From positions 36,574,099 through 36,638,098 of the forward strand of contig CM038470.1 in assembly GCA_021464415.1 (NCBI GenBank): a DNA stretch of 64,000 bases. Direction: 5' to 3'. The notes under the pieces were generated by a model that saw only the letters and a program-made list of their open reading frames with translations, searched no databases and was not told where the DNA came from. The DNA comes from Lonicera japonica. Lineage: Eukaryota; Streptophyta; Magnoliopsida; Dipsacales; Caprifoliaceae. Numbering within the stretch: the stretch's first letter is position 1; each line of letters begins with the position of its first letter. The position numbers and the translations under genes are program-made. Below, piece by piece: positions 48,570 through 59,270 of the stretch.

Positions 48570-49164
48570 TTTTAGTTTTAGTAGTTGTTTCGATGTATTA
48601 TAAATTCATAAAATTCGTATTTTTTTAATTTTAATTTTTCTTTTTTACTTTCTTCATATGTTATTTGCCTTTTAGTTTTAGTTGTAATTTCGATGTATCA
48701 TAAATTCATAAAATAAATAAAGTTTTGGGTCTCTGTAGGTTCAAAATCTAGATAAAAGTTTTCCTATAGTTTTAGTAACATTTTTCTCTTCCTATTTTTT
48801 ATTTTATTATAGTTTTAGTAGTAGTTTCGATGTATCATAAATTCATAAAATTCCTATATTTTTTATTTTTATTGTTTACTTTCTTCATATGTTATTTGCC
48901 TTTTAGTTTTAGTAGTAGTTTCGATGTATCATAAATTTATAAAATAAGTGGAGTTTTGGGTCTGTGTAAGTTCAAAATTTAGATAAATGTTTTTCTATTG
49001 TTTTAGTAGTAGTATTTTCGATGTATCATACATTCATAAAATAAATGAAATTTTGGGTATGTGTAAGTTCAAAATCGAGATAAAAGATCTCCTTAATTTT
49101 TGGACATAGCCAAGCCATATGTGGGCTCAAAGCCCAAGTTGTCCCATTTTCCTCTGCTTCTTTT

Positions 49165-49202
<38 letters not shown>

Positions 49203-49290
49203 CACTTTCTTCTTATGTTATTTGCCTTTTAGTTTTAGTAATAGTTTCGATGTATCATAAATTTATAAATAAATGAAATTCCGGGTCTGT
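48570..49290 (+). repeat. Interspersed 40-bp repeat, six copies
   Basis: A core of the type agttttagtagtagtttcg followed by atgtatcataaattcataa occurs near 48579, 48675, 48811, 48905, 49002 and 49229. Each is followed by variable text, including a second shared module (ttttgggtctgtgtaagttc near 48725, 48955, 49055 and 49285). Spacing is irregular, so it is a higher-order repeat rather than a simple tandem array. A 36-base T tract lies at 49167-49202. Confidence 0.8.
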
Positions 49291-49294
49291 GTAG

Positions 49295-49927
49295 ATTAAA
49301 ATGAAGATAAAAGTTTTTTTTTAATTTTAGGACATAATCAAGGTACAAAACATAGAGTTGTCTCAAATTAAGAGCCATGCATTCCTTTCCGCAGTGTAAC
49401 CAATGTATCAATCCAAGATAATGTTTTACTTCATTCACCAATAACACCCTAAAAATCCAATGACATTCATTTTGAAGATTGCCTGATAGTATATATATAT
49501 ATATTCTTTGCGAAGGCAATAAGAGGAGCACTAACGTCTCTTGAAATATGGATACCACTTTGTTTTCTGAAGGATATACTCTTTTTCAGTTCAATTTGTT
49601 GATTGACCGATGCAATTTCATCTTATATATATCTTTATATTGATATCCTCATTTGAATTTCAATTGATGTACATGAATTGTTTGATTTTGTGCCACAGAG
49701 GAATCAACACTACACCAAAACTTGGTTTTGTGCCACAGAGGAATCATTGAATTTTGACAACTGGTTGAGAGGTACATAAGAATTTACTTTAGATTTTGAA
49801 TTAGTGATATTTGTAACATCACAAATTAGTAAAGGGATGTAGTTTCTGATATTTTAGCTAGCTATTAAATGCTTATTAGGCCCCATTATCAAAACTACAA
49901 GTATTATTTATAACTACCTAAATAGGA

Positions 49928-49963
<36 letters not shown>

Positions 49964-50690
49964 ATATTTTCCACTTTACCATATAAAGAGAGCATCAGAG
50001 CTGGTAATGTTACTATCACAATTCCTTTCATAAATAATTCAATATTAACCATTTGAAGTCAAGGAAGACCCCTTTCTCATTTCACTTTCCAATCAATAGA
50101 GAGATTTAAAGATTGAATATTTTAGAGAGAGAGAGAGGAAGTATAAAGGAGACCACCATAACCCTTCTTGAGCTACAAGATTTTGGTTTTTTCGGTTCAA
50201 TTTGGGTAATCCGAACCGACCCAAACCATCAGTTTCGGTTTTGGTTTTTTTTTTTTTTCGGTGCGTAAAATTTTGGATCATAACTAATCGGTTCGGTTCA
50301 GTTTGTTCGTTCGTTTAGTTTTTGGATTTCTGACAACGCTCCTAACCGGCGTTGGTAAGAGATGATCAACATTGTGTAAGCTACAAATACATTTTCGTAT
50401 GTCATTTGGATAATGGAGTTGCCTTTACACCTCGGTTTCTTTGTGGTGATGATTAGCAAAATTATCCAAAATGATATTCTAGAAAGGCATTTTTATCTTC
50501 TGCTTAAAAAATCAGATTCATTCCATTAAGGTGATTACAAAAAAAATGAATATCATTCGAACTTTTCAATCCTTGAATCCATGAAAAGAAATCGGCTATA
50601 TGAGGAACTTATGTTTAGCAATGAATTTTATGTCACATGTATCTAACAAATTTAGAATTTCATGAATATTTTCCTTGGTGCATAATTTAG
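49295..50690. other. Intergenic stretch without a gene
   Basis: No supported gene. The word ttttgtgccacagaggaatca is repeated at 49687 and 49725. (TA)n occurs at about 49930-49955. Sequence at 50180-50320, rich in ggttcggtt and ccgaacc, resembles hAT subterminal repeats. Confidence 0.5.
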
Positions 50691-50696
50691 TAACTA

Positions 50697-51066
50697 AGGT
50701 GGTGTTTGTTTTTATCTCTTAATGCTGAATAGAAATTTATTCAGCATTAAGAAGTATAATTGGTGTTTGTTTTCTTACCTCTTAATGTTGAATTAGATTA
50801 AAATTCAGCATTAAGAGGTAAGTCATGTGCTAATTGCTTAATTTAACTTTAATGAAATTTTATTCTATTAGTACCCCTATTCTTTTGAATCATTAAACAT
50901 TGATTTATAAATACTAATAAGGGTAAAATTGTAATGTGCCATAAATTTAGCATTCAGAACTAATTAAAACCAAACACATTTTTCAAAAGTCCCATTCAGC
51001 ATTAAGCATTCATAATTCAACATCTAGTATTCAGCATTCAAAAGCTAAAAAAACAAACGACCCCAA
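50697..51066. mobile_element. MITE, ~370 bp
   Basis: The left end ggtggtgtttgtttttatc and right end aaaaaaacaaacgacccc are inverted relatives. The interior is built of inverted and direct copies of ttcagcattaagaggtaag-like words. Confidence 0.55.
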
Positions 51067-51069
51067 ATT

Positions 51070-52285
51070 GTGAAGAGTTTGCAACTATGCACTCTTTCAT
51101 CCTATAAAAAACAAGTTGATCTCACTAAACTATTAAATAACCCTATAGTTGAAAAATGCTTGATTTAATCAGTTTAAATCAAGAAGTTGGGTTAAGTTTT
51201 TCTTAATCCCATGTTTATCTGTAGTACTGCTATAAGCATTGGATTAAGAACATTACGCGTTCATTTTGGTAATTCTTCCTCCTGTACTCTCAATGTTCAT
51301 TTATATTGAGCTTTTTCCCAGAATGTTCAATTGGTAAAGCTCAAAAGTTTCATTATTCATGTGATCATGTCCATATTATATATGTAAAAGTGGAATTTCG
51401 GAACATATGTAGGAACGTACAAGAACAAAGATAATATCAAAAAGATGGTTTTCGATCTTTTGTGTTAGTAGCTATTTTGGTGTTGTATAAATTGGTAGGC
51501 GTCATTAGTTCTTAGGCCTTGTAATTAGTCTTTTGTGCCTCAAGATGACAATGGAGTCGCTCACTTTCTTGCTAGATAAGCCAATTTTGTGCTAAATTTC
51601 GAGTGTTAGATGAAGGAGGCTCCTGAATTCTTGTTGCCTTCCCTCCAAAAAGATTATGGTTCTTAACTATTGCTTATTTTTTCTTCAAAAAAATAAAAAA
51701 TAAAAAAACTCTTTCAACATTTTACGATATTAAATAAAAATATATTATTGTGGATAATGTTTTTCTTATTGCTTCTTCAGTAGGGTATACTCCAAGCATT
51801 CTGCACTCAGATAATCCTAGCTTTAATGAAAGAAATTGGAAAGAACTTCCTGGATTGTTACATGTTTAAATTCAAATTATCTTCCATCAATTCTATAAAA
51901 TTTTGGCAAAAGAGTACATATTTTTCCATCATATCCACCCAATTAAAAAAAAATATATCAACTGCCTTGAGTGGATTGAAGATTGCTGTCATACGTGTAT
52001 AAATATTTAGAATCTCCTTCAAGTATGTTTCTTGACAAAAAACTGAAGTCACTTAGGAATTTTAATAAATTTGTGGACAACATTTATATATAATATTCAT
52101 TCTAAATTAAGAGTTTACTTTTTTTTCTCGGGATGTCACAAATTAAGAGTTCAAGACTGTTGAACATTTTGAGAACAAATTCAACCCCATTGGCCGCCAA
52201 CAACCTTAAGCTTCTATGACAATCATCCTGGAATAATTGTATAAGTGATTAGCGAGATCAAAGGAACAATAGAACTATCTTTGAT
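51070..52285. other. Intergenic stretch without a gene
   Basis: AT-rich spacer; no gene or bounded element seen. Confidence 0.6.
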
Positions 52286-52287
52286 AA

Positions 52288-52814
52288 TGTAACAATTTAA
52301 TTAGTGCCGAAAGGTGTAAGGAATGTAGTAAGTTAAGTTCCTTCTTCGTCCTAAACTAAGAGTTCAATTTTACTCTTACTCATTTTTTTTACTGAAATAT
52401 ACAATTCAATAATACACTCAGGTATAATTATCTAGTAGACGAAAAACCAGATAAATGAATCCAGTAACTATAGCATTGTTCAAGACAAAATGAATCATAT
52501 TTTAGCATACCTAACAAGATTATATATCTATATATAACTCACCAAAAATCTGTAACAATTTAATTAGTGCCGAAAGGTGTAAGGAATGTAGTAAGTTAAG
52601 TTCCTTCTTCGTCCTAAACTAAGAGTTCAATTTTACTCTTACTCATTTTTTTTTACTGAAATATACAATTCAATAATACACTCAGGTATAATTATCTAGT
52701 AGACGAAAAACCAGATAAATGAATCCAGTAACTATAGCATTGTTCAAGACAAAATGAATCATATTTTAGCATACCTAACAAGATTATATATCTATATATA
52801 ACTCACCAAAAATC
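52288..52814 (+). repeat. Near-perfect 263-bp tandem duplication
   Basis: Copy 1 is 52288-52550 and copy 2 is 52551-52814. By eye the only difference is one extra T in a T run. Each contains tgccgaaaggtgtaaggaatg, cactcaggtataattatc and a 3' part related to 54130-54240 downstream of the 304-residue gene. The near identity shows the duplication is very recent or is an assembly artefact. Confidence 0.9.
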
Positions 52815-52857
52815 TGTATTATGCTTTATCTATCAATCCCTATATATATGCTGTAAT

Positions 52858-52931
52858 TTATTTAGCATTATCACCATCAATTAGCTCATCTTCAATTCCA
52901 GAAACCTCCATCCTCATAGAAGCTTGCTTAC
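52858..52931 (-). pseudogene. Truncated third copy of the acidic-tail module
   Basis: On the minus strand it reads KQASMRMEVSGIEDELIDGD and ends NAK and a stop. It matches the last 24 residues of the 304-residue protein (KQASMRMEAFGIKDELTDDD...). Upstream of the Lys codon the similarity ends abruptly, so the piece has no start and no coiled coil. The 3' flank (52450-52857) is also related to the 3' flank of the intact gene (54130-54266), so this is a partial duplication of its 3' end. Confidence 0.85.
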
Positions 52932-52939
52932 CCCGAGAA

Positions 52940-54260
52940 ATTCTAGTAACTAAGAACCTGTTGACATGGGAACGAATTTGATAATGTTCCAGGAACAACC
53001 TTTTTTTTTTCTTTTTGTTTGTTTGTTTGTTTGTTTTAAATCAGGCAGTGTGTGAGTCAATTTTCACGTATTTTAACTAATCCTCCTTCGCACCTTTAGA
53101 CCATATTTGCTACTAGATACAAAATGTTTTTGTAGTAGTCGGATTTCGACCTAAGGAGCTCTCAATCGACTTTAAAGGTGAACCCGTGACGGTAAAAGCT
53201 GTTGCAAGAACAACTAGTGAAAACACAATGGATACTAGCATTTAGTATAGATTATAATAAGCGCAAGGGGGATATATATGTAGCCTGTCCTAGTCCCTTG
53301 GGATCCAATATTCTTATTTTTTCTATACATCAATTAATCACACCCAAACAATGTGAGATAAAAATATCGGAAATGTGTAGAATTACAGACATACAACAAC
53401 TCGCCCATAACACTAGATTCTTATACTAATACAGAAGTAAAAACCACCTAATTAAGTGGGAGCATTACTTGATTGATTTTTTTATTTCACTGACTATATA
53501 ATGGCCTGATTACCAGAGGAAATTGTGGCAAAACAATATAGCATTTTAAAAGTAGGATATACAATATACCAATTGAAAAGTGGATATTGCAATTTAAAAG
53601 TCGAGCAATCAGAAGTGGTTTGACAATAGAAATTCCCAAATGATAATTTCCATGAACCAAAGCTTTAAAAGTAGAATATACAATATAGCAATTGAAAAGC
53701 GGATAGAGTATCCATATTATCAATGTAATATTTTATTTGTTCGAGTATAATATTACTTTAAAAAATTATACTGTATATTTTTAAAGCGATAAACTATTCC
53801 GGCAATATAAATATTTGATTTAGCAATGGTGGAACAATCACAAGTGGTTTGACGAAAGAAATTCCCAAATGATAAATTCCATCAACCAAAGCTTCTAGTT
53901 GAATAAAAAGAAAAGCAAATCAAGACCATTTATATTGCTTTGGTGACCAATAAAGCAAAAGAACACTTCCCCTGTTTATATCTTTTAACATTTTGAAAGA
54001 AACATTAACCATTTAAAAATCAAATTTTAGAACTAATAACAAAGACAAAAAAAATTGATATTCACACTTACTTCTGTATTAATGAAATATATATTTCAAG
54101 AATATATAACCCACTAATGCATTTGGTACAAATAAGCGATAAATAAATTCAGTATAGCATGGTTCAATATAGAAACATATCATATTTTAGCATTCAAGAT
54201 TATATACTTTAGCATAAGATCTATATAATGCTTTGTCTATATATATTATATATATGCCCA
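52940..54260. other. Spacer with 60-bp direct repeats
   Basis: No gene. Around 53607-53667 and 53830-53892 a 60-bp unit (aagtggtttgacNaNagaaattcc) is repeated. A 40-bp unit (taaaagtagNatatacaatata) is repeated at about 53547 and 53667. (TTTG)n lies at 53017-53036. Confidence 0.6.
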
Positions 54261-54266
54261 TGTAAT

Positions 54267-55181
54267 TCATTTACTACTATCATCATCATCAGTTAGCTCA
54301 TCTTTAATGCCAAAAGCCTCCATCCTCATAGAAGCTTGCTTTGCCATCTTGACAATTTTCTCAGCTTCCCTATTAATTTTCTCTTCTTCCTTCATTGCCT
54401 TCTTTAAAATCTTCTGCTGTTCTCTTGAGGAAAATGTACTCAAAAGCTCATCATCATTTCCCCAATTAAGATCAATACCCGAAATCCTATTATTTTCCCT
54501 GCTCTTTTTCCCGGAAACCCTTTTGGGTGAACACCAAAAACAACCAATCCTCTGAGGCGGAGACCGAGATTCCGTGGACGAATTCGACGAATCCGAAGGA
54601 GATCGGAACGACCCGGATCGAGATTTTGACTTCAAACCCTTTTTTTCCTTCGTTTTGCCCCGTTTGGTTGCGGAGAAAAATTCATTTTCCGAGAAAATCG
54701 CATTTTCCGCGGAAAAATCAGATAATTTTGAAGGCGAAGAAAAGTACTCATTTGGTGATTTTTGCTCCAAACCCTTTTTCCCAATTGGGGTTTCAACTGA
54801 AGCCTTAGGAGATGCATTTTCGTCATGAAATTGTGAGCCCGATTCAGTTTCCGAGTCAACTCGGCTCTTGATTTGGGGTTTCAGTGACTCAGTAGGGGGA
54901 GGAGGAGGAGGAGGAGGAGGAGGAGGAGGAGGAGGAAACTGAGAATTGAAGCTTGAAGAACCAAAATCACTGCGAGTTTTTGAGAATTGAGAAGTGGGTT
55001 TTCCAGAGGGGAAGGATTTGAGCTTGTGGAAACGAGTTTCGAGGTGAGTTGGAAGAACAGAATCGGAATCAAAAGCAGAGCAATTAATGGCAGCAACTTG
55101 TTCAAGAACAGAGTGATCCATTGCTTGAGAGAGAATGTCTTGAATTGCTCTCTCATCATCACTATCTGAGAAATCCGCCAT
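54267..55181 (-). CDS. Proline-rich acidic-tail protein, 304 aa
   Basis: Intronless; I do not recognise a function. It starts MADFSDSDDERAIQDILSQA, an acidic, possibly helical N-terminus that reads like a conserved plant motif. Residues 83-96 are 14 consecutive prolines. Residues 97-210 are Ser/Lys-rich and probably disordered (SRSGSFRSPSDSSNSSTESR near 187-206). Then come CFWCSPKR at 214-221, LSTFSSREQQK at 247-257, an amphipathic EEEKINREAEKIVKMAKQAS segment around 266-284 likely to form a coiled coil, and a DDDDSSK end. There is no signal peptide, membrane span or catalytic motif. The C-terminal ~100 residues form a module that recurs alone at 35577-35909 and broken at 52858-52931. A cytosolic or nuclear scaffold role is possible but is inference. 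Four overlapping frames on either strand are shadows. Confidence 0.9.
   Translation of the reverse strand: MADFSDSDDERAIQDILSQAMDHSVLEQVAAINCSAFDSDSVLPTHLETRFHKLKSFPSGKPTSQFSKTRSDFGSSSFNSQFPPPPPPPPPPPPPPTESLKPQIKSRVDSETESGSQFHDENASPKASVETPIGKKGLEQKSPNEYFSSPSKLSDFSAENAIFSENEFFSATKRGKTKEKKGLKSKSRSGSFRSPSDSSNSSTESRSPPQRIGCFWCSPKRVSGKKSRENNRISGIDLNWGNDDELLSTFSSREQQKILKKAMKEEEKINREAEKIVKMAKQASMRMEAFGIKDELTDDDDSSK
54897..54938. repeat. Coding (GGA)n tract
   Basis: A run of about 13-14 GGA units on the plus strand encodes the poly-proline tract (CCT/TCC codons) of the 304-residue protein. It is in frame, so unit number changes would vary proline length without breaking the gene. Confidence 0.95.
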
Positions 55182-55239
55182 TGTTTTAGAGAGAGAAAGA
55201 GTCTAGAGAATGAAGCGATTAGGGTTTTTGTCACATTTT

Positions 55240-56485
55240 TTAGGGCAAAAATTTGGGTTTTTTTTCTTTTTTTGGTTCTGGTTGGAAGGAGTGGAAATTT
55301 TTTGAGATATATGGGAGTGGAGCGGAGTAATGATATAACGGCTAATTTTCATTAATTTTGGCGTTTTTTTAGGAAATGACATGCGCGTGGGCATGATGAC
55401 CTGTCAATGTGGGACCCATTTTTGACTCATTTTTATTTGATACTGTGTCGGCGGCCACTATTTGAATCTAGATTTCAGACGAAGAAAAAACCCATCTTTT
55501 TCCAGGACCTTCCACTTTATTTTTTTGAGTAACTTTACGGGGAAAATGATAACAAGTGTGAGTATGTATTAAATATATTATAAATAAATAAAATAATATT
55601 ATGTATGAAAATTTGTATTTTATTAAATATATATTTAAATTTTATTCATATTATAAATGAATTTTAACTAGTATCTTCATAACATGTGTTAACATAATTT
55701 ATATTATTACATAAATTTTTAAATTGGCCTTTTTTATTGACTAGTTGATCGGACGGTTGTAAAAATTTAGTGAAAATGATTTAATTATTAAAAACATATA
55801 TATATATAAATATTAAGTTTTATAAAAAAAAATATTCGTTTGTCTTTTAAAATGAACAAATTTTAAGACAGCCCTTAGGACTCTACATATATATGAAAAA
55901 ATTTCTATAATGACTTAAGTTTTTTGAGAGCTTCTGAGGGAGAAAACGAATGAGTTTTTTAATAAAATTTGATTGAGACAAATTTCATGATTCAAAAAGA
56001 GACTTTCATTTCCAAGTTTGAGAGACTTTCATTTCCGAGTTTCACTCAAACGTAACTCCCTAAAAAGGAGGTGATCTAGCTGCACCTTCCGGTAGATCAT
56101 ATCATCTCCACTAAATTTAATTAATTTTTTTTTTAATATTTGATAAAATTTGGTGAAAATAATCTATTAATTATATAATTTAAATTATTCGAGTTTTAAT
56201 AAAAAAGTTTTTCCAACTCATTTAGTACCCAAGTATTAATTTCCGGCCCTTTTTTAATAAAAAAAAATCACTATTAACTCTGCATATAGGACCTTTAAAT
56301 CTCATTTAGCAAAATATTGTTTTAACATTGGGTCTTATGTGGATACCCAGTTAATGCACCTTCTGGATTATACCTGTATGGTAGAATATTGCACAATAGA
56401 AATCAAATCCATTTGGATAGAAAGGCTGTCAATCGAATCACTGGCACTCTTTTTTTAGTACATTTAGAATTAATAATCCAATTGA
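55240..56485. other. Promoter side of the 304-aa gene, then spacer
   Basis: Upstream of the ATG at 55181 the minus strand has TATA-like words at 55303-55313 (CCATATATCTC) and 55330-55340; neither can be chosen from sequence alone. 55550-56480 is AT-rich spacer without a gene. Confidence 0.4.
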
Positions 56486-56489
56486 CATA

Positions 56490-56916
56490 TAGGGCCGGAC
56501 CCATAATTTTAGATGAAGGAGAGGGTGGGGGCAATTTTTTTTATTTTTTCAAGTTACTAAAACAAATGGCAAATTTCAATCGAATCTCAACATTAATTTT
56601 GATTGTTCACAAACTAAATGTTAGTATCAAAACTAGTAATCTTACTTGGATAAGAAATTAGATTTGATTTAAACTTTTTGTCTTTTAAGTTTAAGCGCTT
56701 CTAAGAAAAAAAATACAAAAATTGTTTGTTACGGAATTTTAGTTAATGAAAAGATTACTGTCATTTTTAACCATTAAATCCACATTCCTTATTTGTTAAA
56801 TGTTTCTCTTCAAATATTTGAAGAGAAAAAAAAAACATAACATCGTTTATAAGTAAATAAATCCCAAAATTTTAGGGAAACGGCCGCCCCCTTGCCACCA
56901 CATAAATCCACCCCTG
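56490..56916. mobile_element. Non-autonomous hAT element, 427 bp
   Basis: Ends TAGGGCCGGACCCATAAT and, inverted, CAGGGGTGGATTTATGTG fit the hAT terminus seen at 17146. Flanking 8-mers are TTGACATA (56482-56489) and ATGACATA (56917-56924), differing at one base. Non-coding. Confidence 0.8.
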
Positions 56917-57374
56917 ATGACATATCCGAGCTAATACCTAACTTCAATTTTTTGAGCCTCAAGCCATCTAAGTGGTATATATCATTCAACAAGCAACTTA
57001 TGTTCCTAAGGAAGGAAGAATTATACAACAATTTGGAACTAGCTTCTTAATTCAACTACGTTATTATAATTATATAAGCAATCAAACATTAAGCAAAACA
57101 CACAAGAAATTATAAGCAACGTGTGAGGGATTCAAGAGGTATCCAAAGTTCTATAATAATTGTGGAGTTGGTAAATTAGTGAACCACCTAATTATTTTTT
57201 GCGCTTTGTGATTATTTTGTTTATGTTATCTATTTTATTTTGCATTCATTCAGGATTCGGCCAATTTAGTTGGATGCGGGCCTCCTTGAAAATATACTAT
57301 ATTTCGTAGCGCACTTGATGGGTGTAATGTGTTCTTGACATTATACATACTTTAAAACATTTTTAGTTAAGCGA

Positions 57375-57445
57375 TGGTGTTCGATAAAATGGTTAGTTAT
57401 GTGTTTTCTAATAGATGTTAGGGGTTCAAATCTTGTTTACTTTTA
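57375..57445 (+). repeat. SINE-like head
   Basis: The A-box-like aaatggttagttatgtg is followed about 33 bases later by a B-box-like ggggttcaaatcttg. This is weak evidence for a tRNA-derived sequence. Confidence 0.3.
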
Positions 57446-57509
57446 AACGGTATTTGTTCTTTCAAGTCAATGAAAAGTAATTTAGTAATTTCAAGTGCGC
57501 ACAAAAATG

Positions 57510-57720
57510 CTATCATATCTCTCCATCATGCTCAATATATAAGATATACAAAGACCTTTGTTTTAGCCTTAAGGACACTGTTTGAACCTTCTATAGCTAG
57601 AAGGCTTGCGCCATACTTTCAAGCCCACACCATCGTTGTTTCGAACAACCAAACACTAAAACAAGTTCCCCATAAGCTCAAATAGACTTGTCAAATTAAA
57701 TGGTACTACAGAGTTGCAAA
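57510..57720 (+). pseudogene. Ty3/gypsy RNase H fragment
   Basis: The frame from 57470 reads RYTKTFVLALRTLFEPSIAR and then RLAPYFQAHTIVV, SNNQTLKQVPHKL. This resembles the RNase H part of plant Ty3/gypsy polyproteins, which has the pattern RYTPLEKLALAL...LRPYFQAH.I.V.T.QPL+QVL.+P. A few bases past the stop, a shifted frame continues RLVKLNG, like the SGRLVKW motif that follows in the family. So it is an old frameshifted fragment. No LTRs were found nearby. Confidence 0.75.
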
Positions 57721-58590
57721 ATTGGGATGGATCCTGCAAACCCTTGAAGGAAACTTGTTAAAGTATGCATTATGATTAAGTTACTGATAATGCCATGTTG
57801 ATAGGACTCAACTATAAGTATTATGGTATTCGAATTATTGATCTCCGCAAGAAATGAATTAGTCTTTATTATGAATCCATTAATTAAATAATTTATTTTT
57901 ATTTTAAATTAACTGTATTATTAAATACATCATGCGTGCTGTCAATTCAAGTAAAAGAAATTCATATATAAATCGATTACCAAAAAACATGATTAGTTTC
58001 TATTTCTTGCAACAAAACCATCCTAAGATTTGATTAGCAAGAATTAAGGAAGCGCACCGAGAATAAAAGACCGGAAATCCACAGCTCTTAAAAATCACAT
58101 GCTTATGTCAGTGGGACACTACCACTTCCGGCTGGAAAGCACATACATCTCTCTCTCTGTCTCTCTCTTTAGTAAACTATGCAAATAACCCATAAATTAT
58201 GAGGCTGATCTACTTTGGCCCTCAAGTTTTAAAACATCGTTGTTTAAACCCTTTAAATTATTGACTGAGTTTCAATTTAACCCTTATATAAGTAGACGGA
58301 AACTAACGTGCAAGTCACTTATTTAAGGGCATTATTGGCAACCTCGACCCTTGTATTTTAACGCAATTGCATAAATAGTTTTTCAATTATGCTTAGCGCA
58401 TTGTTGGTTGACAATAAGGACTTTAATATGCACATGACTTGTTTTTGTCCAAATTAGGCCTTTTCTAAGTGTTTGTCTATGAACTATGAAGTTAAATAGT
58501 GAAATAAGGAAACAAAAACTCTCTCTAATAACTTGTTTATGTCATGCATTGTGGATATGACGTCGTAAGTAATCATTATCACATTGTTAT
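57720..58590. other. Intergenic stretch without a gene
   Basis: AT-rich spacer with a short (CT)n at about 58150-58168. No supported gene. Confidence 0.6.
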
Positions 58591-58592
58591 AA

Positions 58593-58691
58593 GACACTAT
58601 ACATAAAGAGTCCAATACACAATGTGACACTATACATAAAGAGTCCAATACACAATGTGACACTATACATAAAGAGTCCAATACACAATGT
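58593..58691 (+). repeat. Three perfect 33-bp tandem repeats
   Basis: The unit beginning gacactatacataaagagtc occurs three times without change, at 58593, 58626 and 58659. As 33 is divisible by three, it makes a repeated minus-strand frame (DSLCIVSHCVL). It is a minisatellite, not a protein gene and not CRISPR (no spacers). Confidence 0.95.
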
Positions 58692-59157
58692 GAATATGAC
58701 GTGCTACTAAATACTACTCTTTCTTTTACTAGCCTTGTGGTACACTAATATGATTGTTATTGATTACTCCCATCAAAAACATAAAGTGGCATTGATCAAA
58801 TGGAAAGTACAATCACCCCTCACGATTGAGGACATGGGTTTAAATCTTAACTTATGCATTATTTTCTAAAAATCACAATAAGAGTAGTTTTATAATTTCA
58901 TAGACGTACCAAAACTCTTTATTCACGCTTAATATATAGTATAAATTACACATATGGATTTATATGTAGATATGTGAAGTTAGACAAGAACCATTGGATA
59001 TAATTTTTTTGGAAGTTGTTTATGGGTATAAAAATGATGCCAACTATATATATACACATTATATCTAAAACAGCATAGAATATATGAGCTTTTCGTAGAC
59101 AAACCATTGAAAAAGGCCATAATTGCCAAAGTAGATTAAAGTGACAAAAGCATGTAT
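58692..59157. other. Intergenic stretch without a gene
   Basis: AT-rich spacer. A B-box-like catgggtttaaatc occurs at about 58833. Nothing else is supported. Confidence 0.5.
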
Positions 59158-59262
59158 GTTAGCCTAGTTGGGCAAGCACCCACTTAGACTTGAGAAAAAT
59201 TCTAGATTCGAGTTTCATCAAGGGGGTTTGGGGTGGGTTTTTGTTGTTTGTAATTAAACACA
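59158..59262 (+). repeat. SINE-like element
   Basis: An A-box-like tagcctagttgggcaagc is followed by B-box-like agattcgagtttc about 35 bases on, with a T/G-rich end (gggtttttgttgtttgt). No tRNA fold. Confidence 0.45.
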
Positions 59263-59270
59263 TATACTTA

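Noticed and set aside
54307..55234. Several frames overlapping the 304-residue gene on both strands
   Set aside because: They are shadows of the real frame; only the 304-codon frame shows conserved motifs shared with the paralogue.
58484..58691. CRISPR-like or repeat-protein gene
   Set aside because: The 33-bp repeats are directly adjacent without spacers, and the frame is short with no start context.
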